Below the pieces are notes generated by a model. The model did no database searches. It was not told where the DNA came from and saw only the letters and a program-made list of their open reading frames with translations. The translations under genes and the position numbers were made by a program. From Malurus cyaneus samueli (lineage: Eukaryota; Chordata; Aves; Passeriformes; Maluridae), in assembly GCA_009741485.1 (NCBI GenBank), contig CM019236.1, positions 66,126,401 through 66,190,400 on the forward strand: DNA of 64,000 nt, in the 5' to 3' direction. Below, one piece after another: positions 1 through 13,518 of this stretch (positions are counted from its first letter, which is position 1; each line of letters begins with the position of its first letter).

Positions 1-3000
1 TGGAGGTACAAAATAGCTCCCAAATCAAAAGACTGAATGTCCTTCCAGGTTTGTGCGTATTTCAGGAGAAATATACAAAATTTCAAGCAAACTGAGATTT
101 ATGGCATAAATTCTGGTAAAAACGAGTAATAGCTGCCATTCCATCCTGTGCTTTCTTATCACTGACTTGTTTCTGCTAGTTTTAACTAAGCAGACATTAG
201 TAAATAATAAACATTTTGTATCTATTACATTAGAAGAATGAAGTTGCAATATTTTTCACCTTAACAATTTACTTATGATGCTAAGGCACTGCCTGTAATT
301 TCTAAGAGTCAACTTTGGATGTGGTTGTTAGGCAACTTAATGATAACCAAAATGACAATTCTTTCAAGTAACTGCCTTCATTTATAGCCATACAGTGCCC
401 ACGGCCCTCCCCTCCTAATTAGGATATAGAAGGTATAATGAGCGGGTTTATATTACTCATTTACAAGAATTAAAGGGTGGAAAGGACAAAAAGAAATTCT
501 ACTTCTGGCAGGTATATGTTTCTAGCCAGCTTACCATCTTCAGAATTTCTGGATATAGTGATATATACAATACAGTAATTAGATGCAGTGGAGCCCATCA
601 ATCTTTATTTATGTTTTCTGTAAAAATCAAACCAGTTGCATAATTACATTCCTATACCTGGTAACTGCTTCTGAATACAGTAATTTACTGCCCTCTCTTA
701 AGCCACTTCATTTTGAAAAATAATTTCATTGTTTCCAAGTGGGATTTCTGAACAACAAATCTATTGATTTCTGTTAGACTTGAAAAAAAAAGAACTTTTT
801 ATCATGTTAAACAGATGCTCACATTTTGAAAAGGATGCCATTGATTGTAGAGATCATTACACAACAGACATTTCCTGAGCCTGCTGGAATCAGCTGGCAA
901 ATTTGCTATCAAAACAGGACTATTCAGTACAACAATGCTCTTTGTCTGTACAAAGTACCCTGTTAGCTGATGAGACTATACTTCGCCAAGATATCAACCC
1001 CATCTAGTGAAATCCCAGATGAAGTTCTTCCAGAAAGAACTGTGGAGCTTCCTACAAACCCTTTTTGCCAGCAATGCAAGAAACCCAGAAGTAAGCATTG
1101 AAATGCTGCAATTAGCAGTTTCAGAACACAAAATATGGCATCCCATATGAAAAAGTGCACACTGAGCAGATTTTGCTACTAATTCTGTGAGTGACTGTAG
1201 CATTTTCACATCTTTGGAGTAGTTAGGAAGACATTTTTAGAATTTTAAGTTGAATTAAGAATGTAAGAGCCTGAAAATATTATACAAGTTACTATTTTGC
1301 TTTATATATTAATAATTCAAACTAAAATCTCCAGTCTGAGATATCTGTGTATATTTGCTCTATCTATATTCACTTTTGAATTATTCAAGGAAGGTTTTTC
1401 ACACAGTATTTGCACACAATGTATCATAACATTGTTCCATATTGTGATTTTCCATTTCTTCTAAACTAGAAGATTCCCTTATCTTAAATCAGGATTCCTC
1501 TTTAGAATCTCACAGTGTAACAGAAGTAAGAATGGCTAGGATTTCTCTAATACTCATACACTGGATTTAGAAATAAAACTGCTAGTAGAATGTACAGTAT
1601 CCTGGCAAACCAGTACACCTGTATTTTCATTCTGCATTGGAAATTGCATATATTTTCAAGATGTAAGTTTCTAAAATAGCCCAATTTCAGTTCCAGAAGT
1701 CCAGATTCATGTTTTCACTAACAGAGTCTCCCTTGATCCATGGATGGAAATGATAAAACAAACCAATAAAAGATTAACTGGTGCCAAGGTATCTCATGAG
1801 GTTTTTTTTTAATTTAATGGAACAGTGTTCCAAACATCTTCATTGCAAAGCACTTTTGTTTCCACAAACTGGGACAGAATCTCGTTCTCATGAAAGGAGA
1901 AGTCTTCTCCACACATGAAAGAAAAGCTGGTGGAATTTGCTACATGTCACAGTATTCAGATTTGCATGTTCCCTTGCATTACAATGAAGTGGATAGTGAT
2001 CTAGAAAAACAGCTCTACATTTGACAAAGCAAAATGAATAACCCACCAGCTGTACATGTTTGACACTTCACGAAGAAGCTCATGAACATGTTTATTTCTC
2101 ACTCACTCTTGTTACCGTACTCTGTTGTCTGACTGTTCAACATTTTGTGGAAACTGGCACATTTTCTGCAACACATTAAAATAAAAACCAACCTGACTAG
2201 AGAGCAACACATTCAAGTATCTCTAGGCTTACACCTGTTTATGGTGCTTATCCAGCAACAGCAGCCTCTGGGAATACCTGCCTGCCTGTCTTGAATCCTC
2301 ACTTGGGAGGGATGCCTGCTGCTGCTAATGAAGGAAATTAATCAGCACTGCAAGTGGACAACAGACTCACCACTGCAAGTGGACATCAGAGCTCTCAAAA
2401 CCAGTGCTCTGCACTTCTTCTAAAAGGCTTGCTCTTCCCATCTCTCTCAACTGGGATCCTGAAAAGATACTGTCTGTTCCTATCCCTGGCCCTCTACTGA
2501 CTTCTGGCAAGTCACTTCATCTTGTGCTTGTCGCATCTTATTTTTCATAATTCAGCATTTGTAAATCCAAAGAAACAAGTCCAAGTAATTCTATGAGCCA
2601 GCTACTGCACTGTTGTCCCTCAAATAAAAAGGGGAACATGACAGTTAGGCTACAGCTACTCACATAAAGACGATTGAGATGCAACCAAGTGGTTGTGTGG
2701 GTTTTTTTTGGCAAGCGAAAACCTACCAGTCTCATTTTCTTCACTACAGATCTCCAGGATTCTTTTCCCAAGCAGTTTCAGTAGAAAATTTCAGGGTGGT
2801 CAACAATGTTATTGCAGCACAACACTTCTTGTGACCCACCACTTAGGGTTTCGCCACTGAAAAACACACAGCAGAGAAAGCAAGTCCTTTGCAGCCCCAC
2901 TTACTCCAGTTGTCTGACACACTGGAGTTAGTGCCAAAGCTTAAAGAGTAGGTTGTGAAAGCATGATGAGAAACTCTCACCCAAGATGAAAATAATTCAT

Positions 3001-5900
3001 ACCATATCTAAAAAAACATGGAGATAGAACTAAATCACTATTGCTGAAGACTCTAAATAGTAGTTAGAATTCTCTCTTTTTTTTTTTTTTTAATATCCTG
3101 ACCTCCTTCCATCTAAGATGCCAGAAAAAATTCTGTCAGTTCAATTCCTGTCGAGAAAAAACTCCACACACCTCCAGAAATACAACTAACTTAAAAGAAA
3201 ATCCCACCCTACACAGATACTCTGTCTTATTCAACTTAACTCTCTCTACTAAGATCAGGCATTTGTTTATTGAGCTCATGGAACACCATCATTTTCTATA
3301 TGTTTTTCCTCAGTTACATGAGCAGTACCCTTCTTGCTCCCTTCCATAGTCTAAATTACTAAGCTAAAGGCAAGTGACTGTCCATGACAGGTTACAATAG
3401 CATTAAGGACTGAAACATTAATTTCACTGTACTCTTAAATTATTGTAAATACGCAAGTGTAAGCAGGTAATTGCCAGATGAGAAATAAATTGCCATTTAT
3501 TGAGAAAGGTACTGCTGAAAGTGACATATGACAAAATCATAATATTAAGCAGTTCGCTTAAATCCCTTAGCCTTAACTTTCTCACAGATGTCTTCTCATG
3601 TGTTTGAATAAACTCAGTTCCTTCATGCTCCATGGAAGTTATATTACTGTAGTCTCCATTGAATAAAGGAAAACAAGTCTGCAAAGCACCCAATGGATAT
3701 GGACACCGTGTACTCACACTAACAGTTACTTTGCAATCAGACAAAAGAATTCAGATTAACTGTGACCCATAATTGCAGTACAGAAGCTAGAGAAAGCAGC
3801 TTCTCACAAAGAGCACATAGATCATGCTCTATGCAGGCTCGTTTTCAAAAGTCAGCAACTTTCTGCATTGTAAAAAAGAAAGAATGCTGCAGTTAGTAAA
3901 GCATGTAAAGCCCTATTCTAGACAAAAGCAAAAACAAACCATGTTGCCCTTAAGCTATTGTACTGACAGAGTGAAACTGCTGATTTCTAATCAATACATT
4001 CCAGCCTGTCCTGTTGTAGATCATGGCCCTATTAAGCCACCTGTTAGTTCACTGGTGCGAAATACAGGGTTTTTTCTGTCTATGCCACCCCTTCAGTTTT
4101 AAAATAACTCCCTTTTCTTTTTTATGAAGGAATTTCAAAAGCAGTCTTATCAGCACTTATGCAAATGTTTTTGTACAATTTAATATCACAAACTGTAGTA
4201 TTATATTCAAATAACAACACATCAAATTTCATTTGGCATGTGGGAAAATAAAATTTAAGGATGACTTTCAATGCATAAACAGGATAAATAGATAGGATTC
4301 TGCTTCATCATATTGAATAATTACATCCTGGCACAGTGCCCACATCATATTCATTATGAAGAGACTACAGTGTAGAGCACGCTGCCAAAGCCTAACTTTC
4401 TCAGACAATTGCTGGATGACTGACAAATTAGAAGCCTTACAGATCTGCTTGCTATTGCTGCCTTACATGTTTTTGTTGAAATTTGCTGAACTGCAATTCC
4501 TCATTATATTACCTTCACTGAGGACTGTAAATAGGAAAGCGCTTATTACATTTGCATGGTGCACATGTTCACATTGCACCGGCTGCACTCCTTACACCTC
4601 CAGCTTGGAGTGGGTTCCCCTCCAGGGCTGCCCCCCAGCCTGGTGTAAGGACTGAAGAAGGCCGTCATCATTGTTTGCACCGTAAGGAAACACAAGGTTG
4701 TTCCCATCTTCCTGCTGCTGTGAGGCTGGGCCATCTGTGCAGCTTAAAAAGAATTTACACTTACCAGATCTCTATCTTCTGCTGTGTTTCTGCTTTGGAA
4801 ATATGTTTTACTCCTGGCGTTGTCTAAACTACTTTATTCTGGTCCACAGGAAGCATTCTCAATATCCAATATTCTACCTTATTAACAAAAAGTAAAAAAC
4901 ACCAGGCACCTCATCCCCACACCATAAAAGAGAAGATGCAGTTCCTGGCTGTGAGAGCCTTGTCCTCAGTCCTGCAGCAGATGCCACTGCTGGCAGCATT
5001 TGCTTGCCTGGCAGAGTCCACAGAGAACATGAAGTAAAATTTGTCATTTTCCAAATGCAAATTTTTTTGCTTTCTTACAACAATTATTCTGCTTGCTGAA
5101 CGTTTTCCTCCTTATATGACACCACATATCCACTCCATCATGTTCCACTGAACTGTCAGGTGATTCCCATAGAAGTACCACTCACAAGATTCAAATGAAA
5201 CATTAAGAATTTATAACCTGCCCATGGGTATTGCTTTAGAATATGCTTCCCAAGCAAACTAGTGGGATAAGATTCTCAAATGAAGGTAACATAAATGGAT
5301 TTTTTTTCTTATTGAAGGTTAACTTGAAAGACAAAGTTAACATACAGAGCTACACAAAAGACTCTTTTGGGATTTTCTGTGGCAGAGGTGAAGACAAATC
5401 TCACGCTTAGGAATTATTAATTCATTAACAGATCTTGGAGGTTTCTTGTCTAAGACCTGTCCTGAGAGGGAGCAGGTAGAGGTAATCTGTTTCCCAGTTG
5501 TTTCATTTCCAAAGGGAAGATCAAAACCCCTATTTCAGACCAGTAGTATTAACCCAGCCTGCCTCTTCTTGATCACAAGTAATTTCTCCATCAGAGAGGT
5601 CCAAAAAACATTTTCCTTGCCTCTTACTGGTACTCAAGCATTTTTTTTTAAACTGGGATTGTTGAACTATAGCAATATAAGCCTTTCTGAAAATTATATG
5701 GCTAGCTTGGGGACAAAAGGAAGTCTCAAATGCAATACAGACACAAAGAAAGAAGATCAGAACTGTTAATTCATACTACAGAAACTCGAAACACAAAAGT
5801 GTCATGCTACTGTCAGCTGAAAAGCCCACTCTATCTTGCCTAATCTAGTTATTTGCCTGACAAAATATTTAAACCACAAGTGCAACTTTATATCACTTGC
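1..5900. other. AT-rich non-coding DNA, no gene recognised
   Basis: This stretch has frequent stops on both strands and only short frames (longest about 107 codons near 5,446-5,769 on plus and 106 codons near 3,424-3,744 on minus) without recognisable domains. It contains a T15 run at 3,077-3,091 and a short direct repeat of a 14-base word (CACTGCAAGTGGAC) about 26 bases apart near 2,345-2,385. There is no CpG-rich segment and no clear transposon end. It is consistent with intron or intergenic DNA. Confidence 0.6.
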
Positions 5901-5945
5901 TCTGAATATTTTCATTATGATGAGTAAGTTTATACTTTCCATAAG

Positions 5946-6012
5946 AAAATCAGAAAGACACACAAAAGAGGACTGGCTGTCTGAAGAGCTAGAAGACCTA
6001 GCAGTGGATCCT
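5946..6012 (+). CDS. Exon-like short frame, product unknown
   Basis: Within an 82-codon plus-strand frame ending at a TGA near 6,084, the second half reads as an acidic/basic, protein-like stretch (KEDWLSEELEDLAVDP followed by VRDSPLRENLKFRRLS). It lies directly after a pyrimidine-rich run ending in AG at 5,944-5,945, a possible splice acceptor, and a GTAAGA donor match sits at 6,013. An exon of about 67 bases is therefore possible. The frame also reads on past the donor to the stop, so a terminal exon is an alternative. I do not recognise the protein. The first half of the frame looks like translated non-coding DNA. A chance frame is more likely than a real exon, but this is one of the few frames with protein-like composition. 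Confidence 0.12.
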
Positions 6013-6084
6013 GTAAGAGATTCTCCTCTAAGAGAGAATTTGAAGTTCAGAAGATTGTCTTGCCTTACTGAATTCTTCATGTGA

Positions 6085-7623
6085 TTAATCTGAACAAGAT
6101 GAAAACACTCCGGTTTTAAGCAAAGCAAAAAGTCAAGATTCCACCTGTCTAAAACACAGAAATTAAATGGATATTTGCTTTTCCTTTGATAGAATCTGAA
6201 CACAAAACTGAACCAATGACAGTCAGGCACTGTTCTTACACTAGACACAAGTCTAGTAGTGGGCTTTTCATATGCGGCTTAAGATCTGGCAACTGTCTGC
6301 ATCTAGCCACAGATAAATCACTGTTCAAAACATCCACTAAAACAATGACAGCTTGTAAAAATAAATATTATATACCTGGATCTTCAGCACATATACTGAA
6401 GGTTGAGGTTCTGATTGGTTCTGTTTAGAACAATCTTCAGTACATTTTAACGTTCACTGAAAGGAAAAAAGAAATTAATAAAAGATAACGAAGATTTTCC
6501 AATTTTTTTTTTCTTTGCAAGGACAGACGGATCTTAAGCTGGTTTTAGAGTAATGCCTTTTCATGGAGGCATTCAGTGTGAGGGTTTTCTTCCTACTGAA
6601 GCCAGGACAAAAGCAATGTAACGGGAGTACTTAGCCTTACACACAATGTAAATGCACTTATGACTGTCCCAAAGCCAGAAATTATTCTTTTGCCTTGAAA
6701 CAGAGCTAGAAGGAGAAAGGCTATTTATCAGAATAAAACCAGTTTTTTACCACCTTGAAAACACTGTAACATTTGTTCCTAACCTAGCCTTGTGCATTAT
6801 TCCTTCCCATTGGGAAAACCTCCAAGAACAAACCACTACACAAGTAATGTCTAACTGTAACAGGAGCTGACTGTAACTATATTTCCTGTTCTCATACATC
6901 ACTCATGCCAATCATACATTAAGACATCTTACTGTAATCTCATAGAAACTCTCAGCTTCTCTACCACTTTGTTGAAAAAACTGAAATATGAATACAAAAG
7001 AGACTCTTTAATGTGCTATGCTGGTATCCAACTATAACTATAAAACTAAAAGAATTTGGCATCCTACTCTGATTTCACCTTCTCAAACAGCTGTAAAAGG
7101 TTGTGCACATGCAGCTAAGCCTTGTTTTAACAATAGAGGGGTAGGGACAGGTGCCCATCTTGGCATTTGAAGGCAAGCAAAGTCTGGAGATAAAGTGCGA
7201 CCCACTTAAAGCACGTTCTACTTTATGTCTTAGAAGGCATTACCCCAGAACGACAGCAGGGCATCTGTTTTGAAACTTGAAATTGCTTCACTGTTTGCTC
7301 AGCAGGGTAATGAGATGAAAGGGATCAGAGATCGGAGCTTTGACTGAGACCAGAATAAGTTATTATTTTCCAGTAGCCTAAGAATACAGCAATGGCCTAT
7401 TGCTTTACATCATCACTGCAGTTTACAGTAGTTGTGCCCTTTTCTGTCTTTCAGTGAAAATATTTCTGTGATCACTGTGTTTAAAGAGGCTTTGCTCAGT
7501 GATGTTTAGCAGCACCATTTGAACTCTCTCTTGACTGAAACAGTGTATTAGTGTCATTAGCTGTCAAGCAACTCTGTACTTTTTCTGGAAACCTACCCTT
7601 TTGATGGAGGCTGTTAGCAGATA
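6085..7623. other. Non-coding DNA, nothing recognised
   Basis: Stops are frequent on both strands, with no repeat family or RNA gene that I can identify. The sequence leads into the TG repeat and CpG-rich patch to the right. Confidence 0.5.
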
Positions 7624-7649
7624 TGTGTGTGTGTGTGTGTGTGTGTGTG
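7624..7649. repeat. (TG)13 microsatellite
   Basis: There are thirteen uninterrupted TG units. It lies about 75 bases upstream of the CpG-rich patch. Alternating purine-pyrimidine DNA of this kind can adopt Z-DNA and is usually length-polymorphic. Confidence 0.97.
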
Positions 7650-7699
7650 GAAGCTGAAGGTCAGTATTTTACAGGATTACAAAGCAGAGTATGACATCA

Positions 7700-7990
7700 G
7701 GCCTGTAGGTAACTGCACGGACAGGCGCCTGACAGAAAACTCGCACGACCACAGACTGCTGCCGCTGCTGCTTCCACCTGCAAGCTCGGAAACGCCGTAA
7801 TTGACATCGCAGAAGGACACACTGCAGCGCAGCCGAAAGGTGAATGCGGGAGAGCCGGCATTTCGGCATGCATCGCTGCCCCGGCCAGGATCTGCTCGCA
7901 GCACTCCTGCGCCGCCATCACGGCGCCCGGCGGCTCTCCCTCACAGGTAACCGCAGACAGGAGGCGCAGCCGGGGCGGGGCTGGTGTGGA
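7700..7990 (+). promoter_or_regulatory. Small CpG-rich promoter-like patch with first-exon signals
   Basis: In a background with few CpGs, this roughly 290-base patch has dense CpG and GC. A GC box (GGGGCGGGGC) lies at 7,972-7,981. Two plus-strand splice-donor matches are present: AAAG|GTGAAT with the intron starting at 7,840, and CACAG|GTAACC with the intron starting at 7,947. The minus strand has an ATG in good Kozak context inside the patch (around 7,918, beginning MAAQECCEQ), but I found no strong donor after it. The patch may be a promoter or first exon of a gene or long non-coding RNA, perhaps divergent. The product is unknown. The plus-strand assignment rests on the donor matches alone. 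Confidence 0.4.
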
Positions 7991-8077
7991 AATCAATTCC
8001 TCTTCAAAAGAGTCGAGGCTTGCTTTGTAAATATCCTTGTGTGATGAAAAGGTAAAATCTGTATTTAAAGTCTCTGC

Positions 8078-8149
8078 TGGCGGGGAGGAGGGGGAAGGGG
8101 AGGGAAGGGAGGGAGAGAGGGTGGGAGGGAGAGAGGGTGGAAGAAGGAT
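8078..8149 (+). repeat. G-rich purine tract with an internal tandem repeat
   Basis: The plus strand is almost purely G and A, with many runs of three or more G, and includes a tandemly repeated unit of about 16 bases (GGGAGAGAGGGTGGGA-like). The spacing of the G runs allows G-quadruplex formation. It lies just downstream of the CpG-rich patch, where such tracts often occur near transcription starts. Confidence 0.8.
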
Positions 8150-8464
8150 TGATTTTTCTGAGGCAGATACATCTGGTCAACATGGCCAGCCCGAACACAG
8201 CCTCACCATCAAAGTAATCTGGGACATGCTGCCCGTGATCAAGAACTGTTTAGGAGAAGGAGCACTATTTTGCCTCAGTAGCCTCATTGTTCAAAGAATC
8301 CTGAAGCACTTTTGAAGAAAAGTTCAACATAAATCAGCAAGGACAAGGCTGAGATCCATGACTTTTCTTATACAGCTGAGGAGAGAAGCAGATCCTGCAC
8401 AACAATTCAGCATTTTTTTGCTTGATTGAGAAAATGTTTTCCTAGTGCTAAACTAAACATGAAA

Positions 8465-8960
8465 TCAGATTTTTACACTATCCAAATAGAGTCGAGAAGA
8501 ATGAAAGAGATGTTTATTCACAGAGCAAAAGGTGCTTCTTGGCAGAGTTTTGTGGTGGATTAACACGTCCTTCCTCAAGCATCTCTCAGAGGGTCTGAAA
8601 GTGGTCTGAAAGTGGTCATGACGTGTTGTCTTCTCTTTGCCCCAGTCCTGGACTGCCACCAGACCTGCTCTTGAGACTGTTCCATGCTGCCTGCTCTTCA
8701 TGTTCTTTACCCTTCTGTCTCTCATCCTTTTCCCTCACCCCTCTGCTCCTTCAGCAATTTAACCTTTTGTTCCCTACTTGGCAGCATATGGCTGGGGCTG
8801 GGTTGGTCATGGCCAGCTCCAGATGGCTACAGAGCGTCACCATCGGGCCTGGGGCTGGTGGGAGCTGTCTGGCAGTGGGCTCAACCAGCCCTGAGTATGC
8901 CCCAGCAGAGACACGGACACTGACCTCACTCCAGCAGAGATCCTGAAACTCAGACCAGAT
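8465..8960 (-). mobile_element. Possible LTR-like fragment
   Basis: Read on the minus strand, this segment ends with a clean AATAAA signal (complement near 8,514) followed by a CT-rich stretch, an arrangement seen in the R-U5 part of retroviral-type LTRs. The upstream part is GC-richer than its surroundings. A small tandem duplication (GTCTGAAAGTG twice) sits near 8,594-8,615. No target-site duplication, primer-binding site or partner LTR was found, and no coding remains are visible. It could also be a non-LTR 3' end or a terminal exon with a polyadenylation signal. Confidence 0.2.
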
Positions 8961-8969
8961 AGACACAGA

Positions 8970-11900
8970 GTTATCTGGATATTACAAAGGATGCGATTGA
9001 GGGGGAGAGGGGAAGAAAGACAGTCAAGCTGTTACAAGACTTGCTTGCAAGGGATATTGGTGTGTCTGTGTCTGCTAAACCACACAGCTCTGTGTGCCCA
9101 GTTCAAATCCCAGCAGATTTGGAGGAACCAGCATTCCTAATCTACTCATTCCCTGGCCTTAGATGTTGTGGGCACTGATTTATGGTCTTCCTCTCTGCCA
9201 GAGCTTGCAGGGAGACAATGGCTGGCAGGCCCCCACTGCCACACAATACCTGCCCTGCACCACTCACCTTTTGCCAATGCTCTATCTGCTGGTCGCAGGA
9301 AATCTTTCCCAAAGCTGGAGACGGGACAGATTGATAACCTCCTTCCTCTTTTCAGCTCAGGGAGAGGGAGGAAATTACACTACCCCTGCATAAGGAGAAA
9401 AGGGTGATGTGTCTCCAAAACAAAGAGCTAGAGATGATTTTCCCTCCGTTGTGGCTGGCAGCATAACACACTGAGTTCCAGCCGTATTCAGCAAAACAGA
9501 TAACTAGAAAGTTGCATCGTTCTATTCAAAGAGACATTGGGCAACTTCACCACTGTTGGATTTGACAAACATGATGCCAGTAAGCAGGCAGGTAAATAGG
9601 AGCCGCACATTTGCAGGAGAAATATAACTTGCCAAAAGGCAGCTGCTTTGCCTGACCTGTACGCAGGCTTGTGGTGCCTGTGCTGCCCTAATGAGGACTC
9701 CACAGGAGCCTGGAAATTTTGCTTTTGTCTTCGTTCATTGACTTCAAGGGAATTGGGGTCTCCTATACAGGATTTACATTGCAACAGGCCATACTTCCTA
9801 AACTGAAAATCCAGGGAACGCATTAACTTTGTGGCTTTATTCGCAAAAGAGTCTTGTATAGTATTAAAGGCAAGAAGATTTGCAGTAGAAGCAAATGGAA
9901 CACCAAGACTGGTTCCAAAAGTAAAAAGAAACAGCAATAGTTTGATTTGACCTGCAGAACTTTCATTCAAACCAAATCAAATTTTCAGAAACATATAGCA
10001 ATATTTAATATAAGTAAAACATCTATCATTGTTAAATCCTACAGAAAAGACAGTTGAACAGAAGATGATAGGACTATCCTTGGTTTTACTGCCTCTGCCA
10101 TTTAGAAAGGTCCTAACTCAAAAAATCCACTCGGTTTTGATGCAACCATTTAAGTTCAGACTGTCGCGGTTTAAGGATGTGTTCAAGTAGCTTGTTAAAA
10201 CTTAATATATCATTAGAATCTCACTCTAAACACCACAATATTCTACGCTATTACTTAGCAGTGCATATCTTTTCTCAGATGCTTTTCTTTTGACAGTAGT
10301 GTGCTGGCTATTGCATTTATGATGCAAGGATTTCAGATCTCTTCCTCTCCAGTCACTGCTATGATGTCTCAGTGCTTGGGTCAGTCTTCCTTTATAGAGT
10401 GATTGAGAACCAGTCACATATGGCAGTGAGAATGGTTCCAAATCATGACAATGCTTTTCTGTGATTTTCCACTAGGCTTAAATTCTTCATTTACTGGCAT
10501 CTGTATAAATTGCACCATCAGTTACTACATGAGAAAGGCTAGGCCAGGCCTGGATATTTCAGAAAAGCTTGACCACAAAGTTACACGTGCCTGCTCAATG
10601 AAAGTGATGTGAATAGCAGCACACATCCCAAAGCACATTGTTCAATGAAATAAAACCTCCAAGACCACAGGCAAGCTTCTCCACATTTACATGGCCATGA
10701 GTCTGAAACCATCAGATTTTCTAACCAGATTTCAGCTCTCATCATTTCATTTGCTTTTAATCTGCCTGGTTTACAGTCTATCAAACATGCTGATGTTTGA
10801 ATTGGAGACCAGAAGATTTTTTTTGTCACCTTGTTGCTATTGCAAATGCAAACCAGAAATTGGTTGGAGTTAAAACCAGAATAACCAGTGGTCCATTCTG
10901 GAGATTTGGTCTTTGTCTGTAAATTGGGCTGGCCCCAAATAATGTTGTATTTATTTATGAGGAGATCACATCAGAGGTCCTGTTGTAAACCAGGGAAAAG
11001 GTCAAGGTTAGGACAGCAATTAGATCTATATTGCAATAGCCACACAAAACACCAGAAAACCAAATCACTTTCATATCCACAAATGCATTGCTTCTCCAAC
11101 AGGTCCATTGGGGATCACTGCACCGAAGAAGGGTTCACCCACACAGGCAGCCTTCCAATCGTTTTTAGGTCTCCCTGTCCTCCCTGGACAGTACAATCCT
11201 CCTTCCTTCCCTGCTCTGCAGAGGGGGACAACATATCCTCTGACACAAAAGACCAAAGATGTTCTGCTGATCCTGCTGTGCCACCATGCTACCACCACAA
11301 AAATCCACACCTCTGTCCCATCACTGAATTTGCATGCAGGGTTGCTGCTCTTAACCTAGATTCTGGCTAAAAGCACCAGCAGGTCCTTTGCCCACGTGTC
11401 AGGCCATTTACAAGCTGCTTCTTCTGCCACTGGAAATATCAGCGGCTGCTGATCTCATGCTTACAGTTCCTTAATAGCAAGAAAACATAAACGTCTTTTC
11501 AGCAGGAGGTGCTTGCTTCCTCTCCAGAGCTAAAACCCTCTGCTGACAGCCTTCCTTCTCACTCTCCACCAAGCAAACCCTCTGAAGAAGCGCAAAGCAT
11601 TAATGTTCATGTCCACACTGGCATTTCTTAACATAGCGGAAAAGGTTTCCCACAGAACCTTTTACTTGTGATTAATGCTGTGAAGACATTGGTAGGCAAA
11701 GCTTGGCTGGGTAAAAAAAGCACAAAACATTTTTCATGGATGTCACCTCCAATTAATACAAAAATCTGCTTCAGCTATTTCCATCTCTCTCTCTCTGCTC
11801 ATATGGCTCTCTAGAGAATTAAAGCTCCGTAAATACATGCTTGTTTTTCTCCTCTGTACACAGAAATCACAGCTTGGGAATTCGTTGGACTGAAATGGTT

Positions 11901-13510
11901 GGAGGTGAAAGAATGTTATAAAGAAGCACTGTATGTGTGCCATTCCAAGGCAGTGTTGTACCCTTTCCTGGAAACCTTGCTGTACTATATGGATGTAGTG
12001 TGGCTGAGAACTCTGGACCACCAAAGAAAATGAATGCAGCTCCAGCTGGAAACTGCTTTTCAGATGGTCACTTTTTAAACAACAGAATGCTGTCTAAAGT
12101 ACAGCATTTTTTTACCTACCAAAAAGCTATTGCTCAAAAAAATTTTTACATGACAGAGGTCAGCTTTAGACTTTTGAGCAGTCCATTGGTTTTCTTTCAA
12201 AGAAATGTGCACATAGTATTCCACTTGAATGGCAAAGCAAACGAGTTTTATGTATGTGGAAGCAAGAAACAGAGGAACAAGAAGGAAGAGTAAGAGCAGT
12301 AACGCCAAAGAAAGGTAATGTCCTTGGGTGATCAGACAGAAGAAACAGATTTTGTTTTCATCTTGTGTAGGGGATGGACCCCTATTTGATACAACACAAA
12401 AAAATCATGAAGCAGGAGAAAATCCAACTTCCAACACATGCTTCCAGTCCGTGGATGTATCCACCAGGAGTGACACTTTTAACCTCACCTGAGATGAACT
12501 ACTGTGCAGTTTTACGTGCCCTACACTCTTAACAGTCTGTTTTCTTTTTAAAGCTACAGCTGACGGAGTCATGATGGAGAAAGGTGAAATTAAGTAAAGC
12601 TCTGTAACTCACAGTTGCAGGGACAATGCTTGGTAACAGAACCTTAAGGGAATATGAAACAAACAAAAGTCAAAGGAAAACCAAATGAGAAAAAAAGGGC
12701 TGTTGTAAATCTTTAAGCTCCCAGTGCAGAACCCCACAGCTACAAGCTGCAAAATGTGGCAGCTAACAAGTCTACCCAGATAAAAATAATAACTGAACCT
12801 TTTTATTGTCCATAGGGTATGAAGACTTGCTCCATTCTGTGTGTCCTCATGACTGCTTGCAAGCTAAGGCAGTGGTAGCAGATACCTTTCTTTCAGAGGT
12901 CAAAACCTATGAAGGACTAGGACACCCCCAATTTAGCATGGTCAGAGGCTGAGTTACAGCTGAGGTCTGCTTTTGAAGTTTCAGGGCACTATCTTCATCA
13001 CCATTCTTCCTCGACACAAAGCTTACCATTGCATGGGATGTCTTTTCTCTTTAACCCAGTCAAGCATGACTGAGGGGACAGGGAAGCACTACAAGGGAGT
13101 AGTCTTCAGCTTAACTGGTCTCTGTACATTATCACACATCTTTGTGTACACAACTGGAAGAAGAAACACAGCTACACTATGCAAGTCACCAGAGCTTGTA
13201 GCCTCCTCTTTTTACATGTCTCAAGTTTCTTGCAATGTAGTCTTAGAGAGCTCTTTAGGTAAGGTTTTAGATGAGATAGAAAGATACAAGAAGTTAAAGG
13301 AAGTAATAGCAGGTAAAATAGCGCCCTACTGTTTGTATATATTTTTATGTTTGGTTTTGATAAATCCATGCAGTCAAGACTCAGAGCACATGCATGGAAG
13401 CCAACAGGAGTTCACCTGTGCAAGGCTTCAAGAGATTAGCATGACATGCTCTAAACTCTTAAATATGTAATATATTTAATAATAAACAGGAAGCAACTTC
13501 AACCCACCCA
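8970..13510. other. Non-coding DNA with several chance-like frames
   Basis: The longest frames are 160 codons on minus (9,488-9,970), 160 codons on plus (10,888-11,370) and 165 codons on plus (12,973-13,470). The last two begin with GTG/TTG rather than ATG. None shows a recognisable domain. A sequence starting TGTCGCGGTTTA near 10,163 resembles the start of some songbird LTRs but has no traceable end. I see no RNA gene or intact mobile element. Confidence 0.45.
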
Positions 13511-13518
13511 GTGTAAAA

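Noticed and set aside
9488..9970. 160-codon minus-strand frame with a hydrophobic, signal-peptide-like start
   Set aside because: The rest of the frame lacks any recognisable domain, and there is no promoter, splice or composition support. One frame of this length in 64 kb is expected by chance.
10163..10210. TGTCGCGGTTTA, like the opening of some songbird LTRs
   Set aside because: No polyadenylation signal, matching end or target-site duplication could be traced, so it is too short to call.
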